Shown here piece by piece: positions 1 through 6,224 of a stretch of DNA of 8,248 nucleotides. The notes under the pieces are model-generated. The model was not told the origin of the DNA. It ran no database searches and was given only the letters and a program-made list of their open reading frames with translations. Position numbers and translations under genes: made by a program. Position 1 is the stretch's first letter. The number at the start of each line of letters is the position of its first letter. The DNA lies in NCBI GenBank assembly GCA_003455565.1, contig DMQW01000108.1, forward strand, positions 1 to 8,248, read 5' to 3'. Source of the DNA: Limisphaerales bacterium (GTDB lineage: Bacteria > Verrucomicrobiota > Verrucomicrobiia > Limisphaerales > UBA11358).

Positions 1-654
1 TCACGAACTCAGAAACGGCGGGATTCCGTCATCTGGAATAACTATCGAATCCACCCACTGAAAAATTCTGTGCTTTGCCACGCGCGGGGTGATTAGATAG
101 CGATGAATACCAATTATTGCCTGACGAAATTCAGGTCTTGGCCGCGCCATAAGCCACCATTTCGCAACAATTGGCGGCTCGTTGCTCTTTTCTCGTTCTG
201 GTTTGACATCTAACAGGACGTGTTTGTGTGGCAATTCATAATTGACTGCTTCCGAAAGTTTCATGCCTGTTCCGAAATCAATTATCCATTGATTCGGATT
301 CCTCCGAACAATTGCGCTGGCGTTTATCCAAGGACGCAACACATCCGAGTTTGGCTTTCCGTGCGGATTGGGCAAACGCAACCAATTCAACGCATCACCT
401 TCAGGAATGTCCATTGCGCCAGCTTTGCACGTTCCTTTGAAAGATATGTCACTATTTGCCGCAAGCTGTTTTGCAATCGTCGTGTCGGCGGCAGAAGTTA
501 AATTTGGATGAATGACGGGAACAGTTTTGCCGTCCAGTGTGTGAGTTTTTTCTGTGCCGTCGTCAAAACCAATCATGCTGACTGCCACCGCCGCGCCGTC
601 CAGAATCCAATCGCGGCTGCTTTCGGCAAAAAAAATGTCGCCGGTCTCTTTAAT
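1..654 (-). pseudogene. Type IIL (MmeI-like) restriction-modification protein, 3' portion carrying the target-recognition domain
   Basis: This is the downstream half of the gene whose 5' half lies at 1444-3248; an IS remnant separates them. Reading in from the IS edge it gives IKETGDIFFAESSRDWILDG and then AAVAVSMIGFDDG, the stretch that follows the RGGA motif in MmeI-type methyltransferases. It continues with LNWLRLPNPHGKPNSDVLRP, a VKPERE segment, KWWLMARPRPEF and RVAKHRIFQWV, all typical of the target-recognition region, which reads the DNA site for both methylation and cleavage. No start codon fits the family; GTG at 588 is only the first possible one. The frame ends at TGA (bases 3-1) after PDDGIPPFLSS, well before the usual end of this family, so the C-terminal segment is missing or frameshifted. 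Function is very unlikely in this state. Family assignment is confident; the exact specificity cannot be read. Confidence 0.85.
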
Positions 655-1443
655 AGAGGGTGTTCCGAAAGTTTTTGTAAAGAGTTCAAATGACAGTGGC
701 TACGCCGATACAAGTGGGGTGTTGTGCCGGCGGGATTTAGTTAGAGTCTGGGCATGAGTTTAACTTTGCCGCCCGTCGGCACCAGCCGACTGTTGGAACT
801 GGTGAGTCCTTACGCACCTGATGACTACATTGCCGAGGTTTGCCCGCGCCAATTTACTGGCGGGCGGCGGCACGCCTTGAGTGCGGCGCAACTGTGGCGC
901 ACGCATTTGTTGGCGGTGCTGACGTCCACGCATTCGCTCAATCTGCTCGTGACGCAACTGCCCGAGCAAGCCGCGTGGCGGCGCTTCGCCCGGTTGCGAT
1001 CCACCCTGCCCACGGCCCGCATGCTCCATGAGTTTCGGCAGACCGTGGGCGTGGGCGGGTTGCGCGCCATCAACCAGTATCTGGTGGGACGCTTGTTGCG
1101 GCGGACGGGCCTGCAACCCCACGCCGTGGCACTGATGGACGCGACGGATCTGCCGGCGGCGTGCAGCGGCTTCAAAAAAAAATTCCAGCGACTACACCGC
1201 CGCGCACGCGGCGCTGGGCGGGCGCACACTCAAGACCGGCCAGAGCCGCTGGTTTGTCGGCTACAAGAAACATACGTTGCGGTTGTGGCTGCCCACCGTG
1301 CATCCGTCGGTAACGCTCGTGCCGCTGGTCAGCTGGCTCACGCCTGGCAATGTGGCGGAAGGCGGCCTGTTGCGGCCGAGTCTGCATTGGTGTCGCCGCC
1401 ACTTGGGCTGGTGGCCGGGGATCGTGGTGGCGGATATGGGCTA
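655..1443 (+). mobile_element. Truncated insertion sequence remnant inside the restriction-modification gene
   Basis: The left boundary is where restriction-gene homology stops, just upstream of the sequence AGAGGGTGTTCCGAAAG, which is probably the left tip of the element. About 100 bp of leader follow, then a transposase gene. The right boundary is where the transposase reading frame is replaced by the RGGA end of the restriction gene's 5' half. The transposase C-terminal third and the right terminal repeat are absent. No target-site duplication is visible between the flanks (TCTCTTTAAT on the left, GCCCCGCC on the right). This suggests that insertion was followed by a deletion that removed the right end of the IS plus a few codons of target. 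Boundaries are good to a few bases on each side. Confidence 0.75.
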
Positions 1444-1444
1444 G
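754..1444 (+). pseudogene. DDE transposase (IS4/IS5-like), frameshifted and 3'-truncated
   Basis: The protein starts MSLTLPPVGTSRLLELVSPY at ATG 754. Its N-terminal helical region is typical of IS4-type transposases, and residues 128-133 (MDATDL) should hold the first catalytic Asp. After FKKK the frame goes wrong at a run of nine A (1174-1182). The conserved continuation SDYTAAHAALGGRTLKTGQS, then RWFVGYKKHTLRLWL and GIVVADMG, is in the +1 frame and ends at TAG 1442-1444. The ADMG motif should hold the second catalytic Asp (ADxGY in relatives). The third catalytic Glu and everything after it are gone. The reconstructed product is about 229 residues, against roughly 350-450 expected. The apparent open tail to 1533 in the first frame is non-homologous. 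The assignment to a DDE transposase is firm; the exact IS family is not. Confidence 0.82.
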
Positions 1445-3248
1445 CCCCGCCGCGTATTCCTTGCGTTGCCAGCAAACCGGCGCGCTTGCAATTGCCGTTT
1501 TCAATTTGCTTCCGTGCTTTTTCAAACCAGTAGCAGCACAAATCCGCGTCGCCTGGCACGCGGCCATTGAAAACATCCCAAAGCTGGTTTTGGTATTCGC
1601 GGCCAAGTTCTTCCCAAATTTTACTGCCGCCCAGAAACGGCGGATTCCCCACAATCACGTCGGCTTCCGGCCAAGCTCGTTCAATGAAATAATACCCCTC
1701 TTTTTTTTCTTCGTGTTCCGCCTTCCGCGCCGCCTTCAAGCTCTTTTTCTTTTTTCGCCACTTGTCTGGTTCAAGCAACGCATCTTCATTGATGAAGCCG
1801 TCGAGATTTTTCAAAACGGGATTTGGAATTTCCGTGAAACCGTTTTCATTCCGCCATTGCAGATAGCCAATTTGCACGGACACTTGCGCCAGCTCAAAAG
1901 CGTAGGCATTTATTTCAATGGCGCGGAGTTGCTTCACGCTGACTTCCAAATCGAAGGCGAAGCCAAGTTGCGCGGCGAAATTGATGACGGCCTTTTCCAG
2001 TGCGAGCAATAATTGAAGCGAGACGTAAAGGAAATTGCCGCTGCCGCACGCGGGATCAAGCACGATGATGGCGCGGAGCTTCTTCAGAAATTTCTGGATG
2101 CGGGCGCGTTCCTCCGCCGTGCCTTTGCCGCGTTTGAAGGATGCTAGAAGCGTGGCTTTAATTGCGTCCCATTCCCGCCGCAGCGGGGACATGAGAACCG
2201 GCTCGACAATGATTTTGATTTCCCCTTCGTCGGTGTAGTGCGCGCCAAGTTGCGCGCGGAGCTTGCCGCCTTCTTCAAAATCCAACGCGCGTTGAAAGAG
2301 CGTTCCCATGATGCTGGGCTGGACAAACTGCCATTTAGCAATCGCCGCTTCATGCAGGTCTTTGATTTCGCTCTCGGTGAGTTCAAAGACGGTGAAATCG
2401 TCAAACAGATGGCCGTTGAAATGGCGGATCGGATCGTTCCCGAAACGTCCGCCCTTTTGCATTTTCTTAAACAGGTCTGCGGCTGTGTCCGTGAAATGCT
2501 TCGGGTTGCGGAGCGATGCTTTGAGAATGTTCGTGAATAAATTTTCGGGAAGCAGGCCGGTGTCCTCCGCGAACATACAAAAAACGAGGCGGTTGAGAAA
2601 CCGCGCAATGGAAAGATTTTTATTTTTGGCAACGGTGATTTCCTTGCGCGTTTTGACATTGGACAGTTCCACGCTTTCGCGTTCCTGCAAAGACTTGGCG
2701 ACTTTACCGATTTGCGCGGCGAGTTCTTTCGTGACTTCCGCCGTCGTTTGCTTCGGCTTTAGTGATTCGGGATTCTTAAAACACGCGAGGAGAACGCTCC
2801 AGTTTTCCTTCTCGTCAATTTCGGCGTTGGTGAACTCGTATTTTTTCTGAACCGTGCCGGTGAAATTGGTGCGGATGATGTAGCGGTCAAAATCGCAGAC
2901 AATCAGGAACGGCGGATTTTCCAAATCTTCGCGGTATTGTTGAAGCTGCTTGAACGCCTCATCGAGATTTTTCTTTTTGCCTTTGTATTCCCAGCCAAAG
3001 TGTTCCTTTTTCCAAATGTCGGCAAATCCGCGCTCGGCTGGCTCGCCGTCGGGCGTGTCGAGATTCAAAAACTCCGCGTCTTTAGTAGCGTGCTTTTGAA
3101 AACAGAAAAAATCTTTGCCGCTGGGATCGGCTTCGTTTGGCGTCTGTTGGCCAAGCAACCGGCAAAGGTCGGTAAAATGTTCCTGATAGATGGAAGTTTC
3201 CTTGCCTTGAACGCGAGACCACTTCGTTTTGAATTCGCTGGCTGTCAT
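1444..3248 (-). pseudogene. Type IIL (MmeI-like) restriction-modification protein, 5' portion (nuclease, spacer and methyltransferase domains)
   Basis: One chain of this family both cuts and methylates DNA. With ATG 3248 as residue 1 (MTASEFKTKWSRV; a TTG at 3263 is also possible), the nuclease motif is D77-x9-E87-Y-K89 in FADIWKKEHFGWEYKGK, the same D-x9-ExK pattern as in MmeI. A helical spacer follows (ARFLNRLVFCMFAEDTGLLP). Next come a GAHYTDEGEI motif near residue 335, SAM-binding motif I LDPACGSGNF at 397-406, and catalytic NPPF at 535-538, which points to an adenine-N6 methyltransferase. The family-typical LLATQGIRGGA is the last homologous stretch; the remainder, which the frame continues into the IS, is unrelated. 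All visible catalytic residues are intact, but the target-recognition domain is detached (see 1-654), so the protein should be inactive. The 3' truncation looks recent because no other stop or frameshift is seen in about 1.8 kb. Confidence 0.88.
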
Positions 3249-3310
3249 ATTCGCTGGCGGCAAGTTTGCGCGGGAAATTTATCAGTGTTAATTCTGCGTT
3301 CACATATTAC

Positions 3311-3659
3311 ATGAAAACAAAAAAACTTTCCGTGCGGCTGTCGGCGTGACCGGCTGCCGTGGTTCTGGCTCTTCTTCACCGTCGCCGTCTTGCTGCTCTC
3401 GGCGATTGACCGTTACCACATCGTCTCCCAATTCAAACAGCGCGAGCGCGTCGTCATCATTGACCCGCCAGCACCTGCTATTTGAGTCCGTTGCTCCAGT
3501 TTTCGGAGGCCAGGGATTTGCACGTCTAGCAGGCCGAACTCGCCACGATGGCTTTCCTCGAACGCAATCCCAAGGACTTCGACAATCCCGACTTGCTCAA
3601 ATTGTTGTTCCTCAAACCCGCGTTGGCGAAGGCGCAGGGGCGAAAGACTTTTCCCCGAA
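3311..3659 (+). pseudogene. Decayed remnant (copy 1) of an unidentified, probably membrane-anchored protein gene
   Basis: No intact frame exists here, but a coherent protein emerges by switching frames. It begins MKTKKLSVRLSA then TGA (ATG 3311). From about 3349 another frame gives DRLPWFWLFFTVAVLLLSAI, DRYHIVSQFKQRERVVIIDP, then a further shift near 3465-3472 gives CYLSPLLQFSEARDLHV, a TAG at 3527-3529, and QAELATMAFLERNPKDFDNP followed by DLLKLLFLKPALAKAQ. The hydrophobic run near the N terminus looks like one membrane anchor followed by a soluble part. The arrangement recalls VirB8/TraE-type proteins, but that is only an impression. The second copy at 4377-4514 confirms that this was coding sequence. 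The remnant ends where it meets the 3' end of vapC, in convergent orientation. Confidence 0.65.
3521..3615 (+). repeat. 95-bp direct repeat, left copy (pair with 4386-4480)
   Basis: By eye this aligns without gaps to 4386-4480, with 9 mismatches in 95 positions (about 90% identity). The two copies start with CACGTC and end with TTCCTCAA. Both encode the peptide LATMAFLERNPKDFDN in the same orientation. Several of the differences fall at third codon positions, which suggests that both derive from genes that were once coding, rather than from a very recent duplication. The pair encloses the complete vapBC module. Confidence 0.85.
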
Positions 3660-4094
3660 TCACGCGATGCACAAATTCGCGGCCTTGGCGTTGCTGACGG
3701 CAGAAAGCGGAATGCCTTTGTCAAAGGTCACCAGCCGGCCATGATGCCGGGTTGCCAGCGCCAATAAATAAAGGTCGGTGAACTGGCGTGAGCCATGGAT
3801 TCGTTCGGCGGCAAAGATTTTTTCATCGCGCAAAGAAATTTCGTCCGGCCAGAATTCGTGGTTGCTTTGGCCGGCAAATTTCCGCAGCCGGTCAATTAAA
3901 TCACCCGGCGGGAACCGGGTCTTCGCGCTGTAGTTCGGATGGGACATGATGCGGACGACGCCATTTTCCGTGAGCGGACAACTGGCCCAGCCGCGTCTGG
4001 CATTCGCCGCCCACCACGCGTGGGCGCGTTCGTGAAAAGCGTGGTCGGGGTCAAGCAACGCAATGATGACATTCACGTCCAACAAGGCGCGCAT
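3660..4094 (-). CDS. vapC: VapC-family PIN-domain ribonuclease toxin
   Basis: The 144-residue product has the size and layout of VapC toxins, which cleave tRNA or rRNA and stop translation until the antitoxin binds. PIN-domain acidic residues are visible: D6 in ALLDVNVIIALLD, E43 in LTENGVVRI, D107 in RQFTDLYLLALA and D125 in LVTFDKGI. All four positions expected for metal binding are present, so the enzyme should be active. ATG 4094 starts 3 bp after the stop of the antitoxin gene. AGGAAGGGG, inside the end of vapB, lies 8 bases upstream as a good ribosome-binding site, so translation is probably coupled to vapB. Its stop abuts the decayed gene remnant on the other strand. The RNA target cannot be inferred. 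Confidence 0.93.
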   Translation of the reverse strand: MRALLDVNVIIALLDPDHAFHERAHAWWAANARRGWASCPLTENGVVRIMSHPNYSAKTRFPPGDLIDRLRKFAGQSNHEFWPDEISLRDEKIFAAERIHGSRQFTDLYLLALATRHHGRLVTFDKGIPLSAVSNAKAANLCIA

Positions 4095-4097
4095 CGT

Positions 4098-4337
4098 TCA
4101 AACCCCTTCCTGGTCCATCAAATTTTGAACCCGTTCCAGCGTCACGACTTCGCCGCGCGAGGGCAGCAGCGGCACGCCGCCGCGCGAGCCGGAAGTTTTT
4201 TTTGATTTCACGGGCGAACCGGCCAGACCGCGCCGCGCCAAAGTGGAAATGATTTGTCCCGCCGTGCCGCCGTCGCGCTGGGACAGTTCTTTGGCGGCTT
4301 GCAGCACGTCATCTTCAATGTCCAAAGTCGTTCTCAT
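4098..4337 (-). CDS. vapB: VapB-type antitoxin, ribbon-helix-helix-like
   Basis: This gene precedes vapC by 3 bp, the usual antitoxin-first order. The 79-residue product starts MRTTLDIEDDVLQAAKELSQ and continues with TAGQIISTLARRGLAG. A short strand followed by two helices is the ribbon-helix-helix pattern of DNA-binding antitoxins. The C-terminal part (after residue 42) is basic, then rich in Gly and Pro, and ends with LERVQNLMDQEGV; by analogy this region would wrap around the PIN domain. There is no Shine-Dalgarno site ahead of ATG 4337. The predicted promoter places the transcript start at or next to the A of ATG, so the message is probably leaderless. Binding to the repeats at 4338-4366 would give autorepression. 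Confidence 0.88.
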   Translation of the reverse strand: MRTTLDIEDDVLQAAKELSQRDGGTAGQIISTLARRGLAGSPVKSKKTSGSRGGVPLLPSRGEVVTLERVQNLMDQEGV

Positions 4338-4373
4338 GCATCTGATGCTATTGCATCACTGCATCAAAGTCAA
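4338..4373 (-). promoter_or_regulatory. vapBC promoter overlapped by a GCATC/GATGC operator cluster
   Basis: On the minus strand TTGACT (4373-4368) is followed after 17 bases by TAGCAT (4350-4345), a reasonable -35/-10 pair. Transcription would start about 7 bases later, at the vapB ATG. The same stretch holds four 5-bp half-sites on the plus strand: GCATC at 4338-4342, GATGC at 4344-4348, GCATC at 4353-4357 and GCATC at 4361-4365. Two form the perfect inverted repeat TGATGC-TATT-GCATCA (4343-4358). Such repeats over the core promoter are what VapB or VapBC complexes bind. Promoter strength and actual binding are inferred. Confidence 0.6.
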
Positions 4374-4376
4374 TTC

Positions 4377-4514
4377 CTGCCTTGGCACGTCCAACCGGCC
4401 GGACTCGCAACGATGGCTTTCCTCGAACGCAATCCCAAGGACTTCGACAATGCTGACCTGCTCAAATTGATGTTCCTCAACCGACCAAGGAAATTTAAAA
4501 GGGGACAGTCCTGA
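4377..4514 (+). pseudogene. Decayed remnant (copy 2) of the same unidentified gene as 3311-3659
   Basis: One frame reads PWHVQPAGLATMAFLERNPK, DFDNADLLKLMFLNRPRKFK and RGQS before TGA 4512-4514. Its middle matches the LATMAFLERNPKDFDNPDLL portion of copy 1. The upstream part (membrane segment) is missing, replaced by the vapB promoter, and after FLN the sequence diverges from copy 1 (FLKPALAKAQ). It is therefore a short internal fragment without start signals. The last part, from about 4481, is not shared and ends at a GGACAGTCC palindrome (4503-4511). Confidence 0.6.
4386..4480 (+). repeat. 95-bp direct repeat, right copy (pair with 3521-3615)
   Basis: Partner of the repeat at 3521-3615, at a constant offset of 865 bases. 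The longest identical run covers GATGGCTTTCCTCGAACGCA and the CCCAAGGACTTCGACAAT after it. The copy here keeps CAA where copy 1 has the in-frame TAG. Confidence 0.85.
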
Positions 4515-4559
4515 ACGACTGGTCTTGTCGAATTACCGGTTTTCCGGCAACTTGCTTCC

Positions 4560-5294
4560 ATGACCCGACTTGATCAGGCCCTCGTCGAACGCGCCCTCTG
4601 CGACAGCCGCGAACGCGCCAAACGCGCCATCCTTGCCGGTCAGGTCCGCGTCAATGGCCATCCCGCCAGCAAGGCCAGCGACGCCGTTCAAGCGGCGGAC
4701 GAAATTGTTTTGATCGCGCCGGAAAAATTCGTCAGCCGTGGCGGCCACAAACTCGAACAAGCGCTGGAACATTTTCAACTTGATGTGAAAGGTTTGACCG
4801 CGCTCGACCTTGGCGCGTCCACCGGCGGCTTTACCGATTGTCTGTTGCAGCACGGCGCGGCAAAAGTTTTTGCCGTGGACGTCGGCCAGGGGCAGCTCGC
4901 GTGGAAACTCCGCCGTGACGACCGCGTGGTGGTCATGGAAAAAACCAATGCGCGTTATCTCAAACCGGAACAATTTCCCGCGCCCGCCGACCTCGCCGTC
5001 ATTGACTGCTCGTTCATCTCGCTGAAAAAAATCCTGCCGCCCGCCGTGCCGCTGTTGAAACCCGATGGCAGAATCGTCGCGCTCATCAAACCGCAATTTG
5101 AAGCGGGCAAGGCCGAGGCCGACAAAGGCCGCGGCGTCATCACCGACCCCGTCGTGCATGAACGCGTGATCGCCGAGTTGAAAGAATTTGTCGCGGCGCA
5201 GACTGGCCTTTGCTGGCGCGGTGTGGTTGAATCTCCCCTGCTCGGCCCCGCCGGCAACAAAGAATTTCTGGTGTTGATTGAAAAAAAACGCTGA
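4560..5294 (+). CDS. tlyA: TlyA-family 23S/16S rRNA (cytidine-2'-O)-methyltransferase
   Basis: The 244-residue protein has the full TlyA layout. An S4 RNA-binding domain covers about residues 1-55 (RLDQALVERALCDSRERAKR, GQVRVNG), then FVSRGGHKLEQAL leads into a FtsJ-like Rossmann methyltransferase. SAM-binding motif I is ALDLGASTGGFTDCLL at 81-96. The K-D-K-E set of the family is present as K64, D149 (VIDCSFISL), K177 (ALIKPQF) and E235 (GPAGNKEFL). Family members 2'-O-methylate cytidine in rRNA; some were first called hemolysins. ATG 4560 begins exactly at the S4 domain; no clear Shine-Dalgarno site precedes it. The gene overlaps nadK by 17 bp. Whether it modifies 23S only or also 16S rRNA cannot be told from this sequence. 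Confidence 0.95.
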   Translation: MTRLDQALVERALCDSRERAKRAILAGQVRVNGHPASKASDAVQAADEIVLIAPEKFVSRGGHKLEQALEHFQLDVKGLTALDLGASTGGFTDCLLQHGAAKVFAVDVGQGQLAWKLRRDDRVVVMEKTNARYLKPEQFPAPADLAVIDCSFISLKKILPPAVPLLKPDGRIVALIKPQFEAGKAEADKGRGVITDPVVHERVIAELKEFVAAQTGLCWRGVVESPLLGPAGNKEFLVLIEKKR

Positions 5295-6162
5295 CCATTT
5301 CCAACGCATCGGCCTCATCGGCAACGCGGATAAATCCGCCTGCGCCGCCAGCGTCCGTGCCGCCGCGCGCCTCCTCCAGCGCGCCGGACGCAAAATCATC
5401 TGCGACGCCGCCACCGCCCGGCTGGCGAAATTGAAATGCGAAATCCGCTCCAACGCCGCCGAACTCGCGTGCGAATCGGATTTGCTGCTCGTCTTCGGCG
5501 GCGACGGCACGATGCTGCGCACCGCGCGGCAGATCGCCGGTTCCAGGACGCCCCTGCTCGGCGTCAACATCGGCGGCCTCGGTTTTCTCACCGCCGTGGC
5601 CTCGGACAAACTGGCCGACGCGCTGAAACGGCTCTGGCACGGCGAATTTAATTTTGAATCCCGCGCGCTCATCGAAGTCACCGGCGTCTGTCGCGGGCGC
5701 AAAGTCCATGCCATCGCGCTCAATGACATCGTCATCAGCCGGGGCGCCGTCTCGCGGCTCATCGCGCTGGACGTGAGCGTGAACGGCGAACCCATTACGC
5801 GCTATCGCAGCGACGGTTTGATCGTCAGTTCGCCGACCGGTTCCACGGCCTATTCGCTCGCGGCGGGCGGCGCGATTGTTTTGCCCACGGCGGAGGTTTT
5901 TGCGCTCACGCCAATCTGTCCGCACGCGCTCTCGAACCGTTCCATTATTCTGCCGCTGTCCGCGACCATTCGCGTGAAAACCATCAACTCCGTGCCGACC
6001 ACTTTCTTGAACGCCGACGGCCAGATGGTCGGCGAACTGGACGCCGGCGACGAGGTGACGATCCGCCGCAGCAAAAGCACGGTGCGGCTGGTGCGGCTGG
6101 CCAACAGTTCGTTTTTGGAGGCCATGCGCCGCAAACTGCACTGGCGTGGAACTTATTTCTGA
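5278..6162 (+). CDS. nadK: NAD kinase
   Basis: Phosphorylates NAD to NADP in the cytoplasm, the only known route to NADP. The 294-residue product has the family motifs in order: IGLIGNADK at the N terminus, GGDGTML at 74-80, GVNIGGLGFLT at 95-105, ALNDIVISRG at 147-156, and SDGLIVSSPTGSTAYSLAAG at 178-197, then a PICPHALSNRSIILP segment at 212-226 and DGQ at 247-249. The only plausible start is TTG 5278, directly after an in-frame TGA (5275-5277). It overlaps the end of tlyA by 17 bp and is followed by eight A. There is no Shine-Dalgarno site, so translation likely depends on coupling with tlyA, a pairing common in bacteria. Confidence 0.95.
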   Translation: MKKNADHFQRIGLIGNADKSACAASVRAAARLLQRAGRKIICDAATARLAKLKCEIRSNAAELACESDLLLVFGGDGTMLRTARQIAGSRTPLLGVNIGGLGFLTAVASDKLADALKRLWHGEFNFESRALIEVTGVCRGRKVHAIALNDIVISRGAVSRLIALDVSVNGEPITRYRSDGLIVSSPTGSTAYSLAAGGAIVLPTAEVFALTPICPHALSNRSIILPLSATIRVKTINSVPTTFLNADGQMVGELDAGDEVTIRRSKSTVRLVRLANSSFLEAMRRKLHWRGTYF

Positions 6163-6197
6163 AATGAAAATGGCGGCACGGCGTCCGTCCCCTGCTC

Positions 6198-6220
6198 ATT
6201 TTGAATTTTTAATTTTTAAT
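6198..6220 (+). promoter_or_regulatory. A+T-rich leader upstream of the LacI-type gene
   Basis: In a GC-rich block, the 62-bp gap between nadK and the regulator gene contains a pure A+T stretch broken only by one G, including a repeated AATTTTT unit just before the ATG (6225). It could be a promoter region or a poorly structured leader that exposes the start codon, which has no Shine-Dalgarno site. No -35/-10 pair stands out. Confidence 0.3.
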
Positions 6221-6224
6221 TCCA

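Noticed and set aside
1338..1443. C-terminal tail of the 5' restriction fragment after RGGA
   Set aside because: It is read through the antisense strand of the IS remnant (Pro/Ser-rich), not restriction-protein sequence.
1190..1533. Plus-strand continuation of the first transposase frame
   Set aside because: Homology moves to the +1 frame at the A9 run; the remaining residues in the original frame are Arg-rich and unrelated, and they run into the restriction gene.
1..4514. Restriction system plus toxin-antitoxin as one new defence system
   Set aside because: The restriction gene is broken, vapBC has its own promoter and is separated by a decayed gene; adjacency fits ordinary accessory clustering.
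4533..5795. 420-codon open frame on the minus strand opposite tlyA and nadK
   Set aside because: It lies antisense to two genes with full family motifs, and its translation is low-complexity and recognisable as no family; it is a by-product of GC-rich codon bias.
5140..6141. 333-codon open frame on the minus strand opposite nadK
   Set aside because: Another antisense shadow, rich in Arg, Gly and Ala, covering the intact nadK motifs on the other strand.
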